A stretch of DNA of 6,496 bases from Acidobacteriota bacterium. Lineage in GTDB: Bacteria > Acidobacteriota > Terriglobia > Terriglobales > Acidobacteriaceae. Shown here in pieces: positions 4,032 to 6,496 of this stretch; the first letter of the stretch is position 1; each line of letters starts with the position of its first letter. The translations under genes were made by a program, and so were the position numbers. The notes beneath the pieces are model-generated. The model did no database searches and had not been told where the DNA came from. It saw only the letters and a list, made by a program, of their open reading frames with translations. The stretch spans positions 1 through 6,496 of the forward strand of contig JAJZHR010000140.1 of NCBI GenBank assembly GCA_021810815.1, given 5' to 3'.

Positions 4032-5075
4032 TTATTTCTTTTGGGTGCTGAGGTGGACGTAGGTGGGCTGGTTGCGGTCGGCGGAGAGGATGCCGTTCTT
4101 TTCGTGGAGTTCTACGACCTGGATGACGGTGTGCCGCTGCCATCCGGCGGGCTTGCCTGCGGCGTCTTCTCCCTGCTGCGCGGCGAAGTAGAAGAGGTAG
4201 GCGTGGTCTCCGTTGAGGACGACGTCGGCGTGGTTGCCGATGGCGCGGTCGGTGGGGAGAGTGCCGGGGGTGGCGAGGAGGTTGCCGGTCTGGGCGGTCC
4301 AGTGGGTGAGGTCGGTGGAGCGGTAGACGGCGAGACCCTTCCATGCGTCGACGATGAGCCAGTCGTGGCCGCGCCATGCGAAGACGATGGGGCCCTCGCT
4401 GGAGCGGTCGGTGACGACGGCGGTGTCGTTGGTCCAGTGGACGAGGTCGGAGCTGTCAGCGGAGTGGATGTGGCTGTGGTCGGCCTCGTCCTTGTACCAG
4501 AGGCGCCATTGGCCGTTGGGGAGGCGGAAGACGTAGGGGTCGATGACGCGGTTGGAGGCGAGGTGGAGTTGGTCGGAGAAGGTCCAGTGGGCGAGGTCGG
4601 GGCTGGTGAGGTGGATGATTTCGCGGGGGTGGTTCCAGTCGGAGAAGATGCCGGGGACGACGACGAGGAACATGTGGTAGGTGCCGTCGTTGTAGAGGAG
4701 GTCGGGGGCCCAGAAGGTGGAGTCGGCGTCGCCGTAGGGGATTCCGGCTTCGCCGCGATAGGCCCAGGTGGTGCCGCCGTCGGAGGATTCGGCGATGCCG
4801 ATGTGGGTTCCGTGGACCCATTGGACGTCGTGCGCGGGGGGAAGGTCGGCGCGGCGGTTGGTGTAGAACATGAGCCAATGGCCGGAGGCGCGGTCCTGGA
4901 TGAAGGAGGGGTCGGCGGCGCCGTCGTGGATGGGGTCGCGGTAGAGGGGTTTGGGGGCGGGCTTGGCGATGGCCTGGGCTTGCAGGCGCACTTGCAGGCG
5001 GAGGGGAAGGATCTGCGCCAGGGCCAGAAGGACGAGCAAGAAAGCGGATGAAGGCAGCGGGGAAGATCTTCGCAT
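4032..5075 (-). CDS. Secreted GH43-like five-bladed beta-propeller glycoside hydrolase
   Basis: A 347-residue exported protein. Residues 1-35 form a signal peptide: MRRSS, a leucine-rich core, then AQA (33-35) as a plausible cleavage site. The remainder is a GH43/GH32/GH62/GH117-type propeller. It shows the repeated aromatic/Asp blade pattern and the expected acidic triad: D55 in HDGAADPSF (catalytic base), D179 in NRVIDPYVFRLPNGQWRLWY (pKa modulator) and E227 in SSEGPIVF (general acid). WAPD (122-125) and GNH282ADVV, where the His often sits near a central metal, also fit. Such enzymes cleave arabinofuranosyl, xylosyl or related linkages; the substrate is not predictable here. The segment RLQVRLQA (26-33) comes from a 12-bp micro-duplication (CTTGCAGGCG at 4979-4988 and 4991-5000, plus strand) next to the cleavage site. 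A GGAG lies 9 nt before the ATG at 5075. It is divergent from the glycosyltransferase gene. Confidence 0.85.
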   Translation of the reverse strand: MRRSSPLPSSAFLLVLLALAQILPLRLQVRLQAQAIAKPAPKPLYRDPIHDGAADPSFIQDRASGHWLMFYTNRRADLPPAHDVQWVHGTHIGIAESSDGGTTWAYRGEAGIPYGDADSTFWAPDLLYNDGTYHMFLVVVPGIFSDWNHPREIIHLTSPDLAHWTFSDQLHLASNRVIDPYVFRLPNGQWRLWYKDEADHSHIHSADSSDLVHWTNDTAVVTDRSSEGPIVFAWRGHDWLIVDAWKGLAVYRSTDLTHWTAQTGNLLATPGTLPTDRAIGNHADVVLNGDHAYLFYFAAQQGEDAAGKPAGWQRHTVIQVVELHEKNGILSADRNQPTYVHLSTQKK

Positions 5076-5135
5076 GGGGTATTACTCCGTGGCAGGAATG
5101 CCTGGCTGAGCGGCCAAATGGGGACGGGATCAGGC

Positions 5136-5141
5136 TACTAT
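5136..5141 (+). promoter_or_regulatory. Candidate -10 box of the glycosyltransferase gene
   Basis: TACTAT in the context GGCTACTATAG resembles the GGCTAGAAT -10 box upstream of the thioesterase gene. No clear -35 is visible 16-18 bp upstream. If used, transcription starts near 5148, which would exclude the upstream ATG at 5118 and support the start at 5175. Confidence 0.35.
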
Positions 5142-5159
5142 AGCTGCGAGCAGCGACCC

Positions 5160-5163
5160 GGAG
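5160..5163 (+). promoter_or_regulatory. Shine-Dalgarno supporting the start at 5175
   Basis: GGAG lies 11 nt before the ATG at 5175. The in-frame ATG at 5118 has only a weak GAGCGG nearby. Its extra 19 residues (MGTGSGYYSCEQRPGDAVP) are polar and precede the membrane anchor without adding any recognisable feature. Confidence 0.5.
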
Positions 5164-5174
5164 ACGCAGTGCCC

Positions 5175-6386
5175 ATGCTGAAAGCTGTCCGCAGTTCGAT
5201 ACCGCTGGCGATTGTGGCGGTTGCGGTGGTTGCGCGGGTGCTGGCGGCGGTGGTTTTGTTCCGGTTCTACGAGCCGTCGCAGTATTGCCATCAGGGGCTG
5301 GAGATCGTTTCGACGGCGCTGTCGCTGAATGCGCATCAGGGTTTCAGCTCGCCATTTTTCACGCCGTCAGGGCCTACGGCTTTTGTGACGCCGGGGTATC
5401 CGCTGGTGCTGGCGGGCTTCTTCAGGCTGCTGGGGACGGGAGCGGCGGCGGCGATTTCTCTGGTGGGATTCCAGATTGTGCTGTCGGTGCTGAGCGTGTG
5501 GATGGCGATGCGGATTGCGAGCTTCCACTTCGGGGAGCGGACGTCGTATGTGGCGGGCGCGATCTGCGCGGTGGGGCTGCCGATGGTGATGGCTCCAATG
5601 CGGCTGTGGGACACGAGCTTGTCGGCGCTGATGCTGCTGGGGATGATTGCGGTTGCGCCGCGGCTGGCGGTGGCTGCTGAGCGGAGGGTCTGGTGGGCGG
5701 CGGGGGCGGGGTGCGGCGTTGCCGGGCTGGTGAATCCTGCGCTGCTGCCGACGGCTTTTCTGATCTGGGCGTGGGCGGCGTGGCCGTCGAAGAGGGTTCC
5801 GTGGGCGGGGATGCTCGGGTTTGCGCTGGTGTTCGGATGCTGGCCGGTGCGGAATGCGGTGGTGATGCATGCGCCGATTCTGCTGCGGAGCAATTTTGGG
5901 TATGAGCTTTGGATGGGCAACCATGCGGGTGGGGACGGCGACTTTGTGGAGGCGCTGGACCCAATGGCGAACCTGGGCGAGCGGGCGAAGTTTGTGCGCG
6001 AGGGGGAGCTTGCCTATATGCGCGAGAAGGGCGATCTGGCGAAGAGCTACATCGGGGCGCATCCGGGGGAGTTTGCGCGGCTGACGGAGCGGCGGGTGGG
6101 CCGCTTCTGGATGGGGACGGCGAATGGAGGGCCAGCGTTCAATGCTCCGCTGGTGCTGCTGGCGCTGCCGGGGCTGGCGTTGTTGTGGAGTCGCAGGCGG
6201 GAGTTGGCGCTGTTTGCAATTCCTCTGCTGGTTTATCCGCTGCCGTACTACATCACGCACCCGGATGCCCGGTTCCAGTACGTGATCGATCCGGTGGTGG
6301 CGGTGCTGGCGGCGGTGGCTCTGGACGCGGCGCTGATGCGGCTGGTTTCCGCGGGGAGGAAGGCGGGGGTGGCTTCTTTGCGTTGA
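5175..6386 (+). CDS. GT-C (family 39/PMT_2-like) polytopic membrane glycosyltransferase
   Basis: A 403-residue inner-membrane protein with about eight to ten hydrophobic segments (roughly 8-29, 74-87, 93-117, 124-140, 147-163, 173-200, 209-222, 325-337, 345-360, 370-388). Such enzymes move a sugar from a polyprenyl-phosphate donor to lipid or protein on the outer face. After TM1 comes an acidic loop with GLE43IVSTALSLNAHQGFSSPF and SGPTAFVTPGYPLVLAGFFR, a signature I recognise from acidobacterial GT39-type proteins; the Glu is a candidate catalytic residue. LRSNFGYELWMGNHAGG (237-253), GELAYMREKGDLAKSYIGAHP (277-297) and THPDARFQYVIDP (361-373) also fit that group. An ATG at 5118 would add 19 residues; 5175 is preferred from the GGAG spacing and the MLKAVR positive anchor. 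It is divergent from the GH43-like gene (99 bp between the chosen starts), suggesting a shared carbohydrate role. Donor and acceptor are unknown. Confidence 0.8.
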   Translation: MLKAVRSSIPLAIVAVAVVARVLAAVVLFRFYEPSQYCHQGLEIVSTALSLNAHQGFSSPFFTPSGPTAFVTPGYPLVLAGFFRLLGTGAAAAISLVGFQIVLSVLSVWMAMRIASFHFGERTSYVAGAICAVGLPMVMAPMRLWDTSLSALMLLGMIAVAPRLAVAAERRVWWAAGAGCGVAGLVNPALLPTAFLIWAWAAWPSKRVPWAGMLGFALVFGCWPVRNAVVMHAPILLRSNFGYELWMGNHAGGDGDFVEALDPMANLGERAKFVREGELAYMREKGDLAKSYIGAHPGEFARLTERRVGRFWMGTANGGPAFNAPLVLLALPGLALLWSRRRELALFAIPLLVYPLPYYITHPDARFQYVIDPVVAVLAAVALDAALMRLVSAGRKAGVASLR

Positions 6387-6440
6387 GTTGGGGGCGCGCT
6401 GGTTCTGCCTCGTCTGTCTCGGCGCGGAGAGGAGAAGAGA

Positions 6441-6475
6441 CCCATGTCTGGGAAGCGAAACACGGGGCACCCGGC
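6441..6475. repeat. Imperfect palindrome after the glycosyltransferase gene
   Basis: CCCATGT (6441-6447) can pair with ACACGGG (6460-6466) except for one A-C mismatch, with a 12-nt loop. It is followed by GCACCCGGC; the 11-mer GGGCACCCGGC (6465-6475) is shared with 502-512. This looks like a degraded dispersed palindromic element. Otherwise the 110 bp from 6387 to the window end contain no gene I can support. Confidence 0.45.
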
Positions 6476-6496
6476 TATATCCTCACCGCCTTCGGC

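Noticed and set aside
4041..5051. 336-codon plus-strand frame antisense to the GH43-like gene
   Set aside because: Gly/Val/Glu-rich shadow with no recognisable motif; the minus-strand protein has a signal peptide and a full catalytic triad.

Overview
The window is GC-rich bacterial DNA, very probably from an acidobacterium (Terriglobia/Acidobacteriaceae-like). This rests on the overall gene style, a glycosyltransferase type common in that group, and intergenic palindromes of the kind scattered through such genomes. It is inference; no phylogenetic marker was compared.

Layout, left to right. Bases 1-299 (minus strand) hold the first 99 codons of a gene running off the left edge. Its PD...E-x-K pattern suggests the N-terminal nuclease domain of a single-chain restriction-modification enzyme (type ISP/IIG-like). 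Bases 300-785 are non-coding and repeat-laden: a REP-like palindrome, then about 200 bp of GGCAAC/GGCAAG-type repeats containing a perfect G-quadruplex motif and a perfect 2 x 40 bp tandem duplication. The tract ends 9 bp past the stop codon of accD (minus, 786-1625), the acetyl-CoA carboxylase beta subunit. Diverging from accD is a plus-strand set: a hotdog-fold acyl-CoA thioesterase (1783-2379), folK (2376-2894, overlapping by ATGA), then after a 191-bp gap a CADD-type di-metal oxygenase (3086-3817). A convergent, repeat-bearing gap (3818-4031) separates this from a minus-strand secreted GH43-like five-bladed propeller protein (4032-5075). A GT-C membrane glycosyltransferase (about 5175-6386) diverges from the propeller gene. 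The last 110 bp are non-coding and hold another imperfect palindrome.

Functional themes. accD and the thioesterase share a divergent control region and both touch acyl-CoA/fatty-acid metabolism. folK makes the pterin half of folate, and the CADD-like protein keeps the Tyr, Lys and metal ligands that, in the chlamydial enzyme, allow it to make p-aminobenzoate from its own side chain. The pair may therefore supply both folate precursors. The propeller protein and the membrane glycosyltransferase form a separate carbohydrate-related divergent pair.

Most noteworthy: the folK-CADD neighbourhood; a three-copy 22-bp tandem repeat that supplies both the likely -10 and the Shine-Dalgarno of the thioesterase-folK operon; the G-quadruplex/40-bp repeat tract behind accD; and an 18-bp direct repeat resembling a left-over transposon end.
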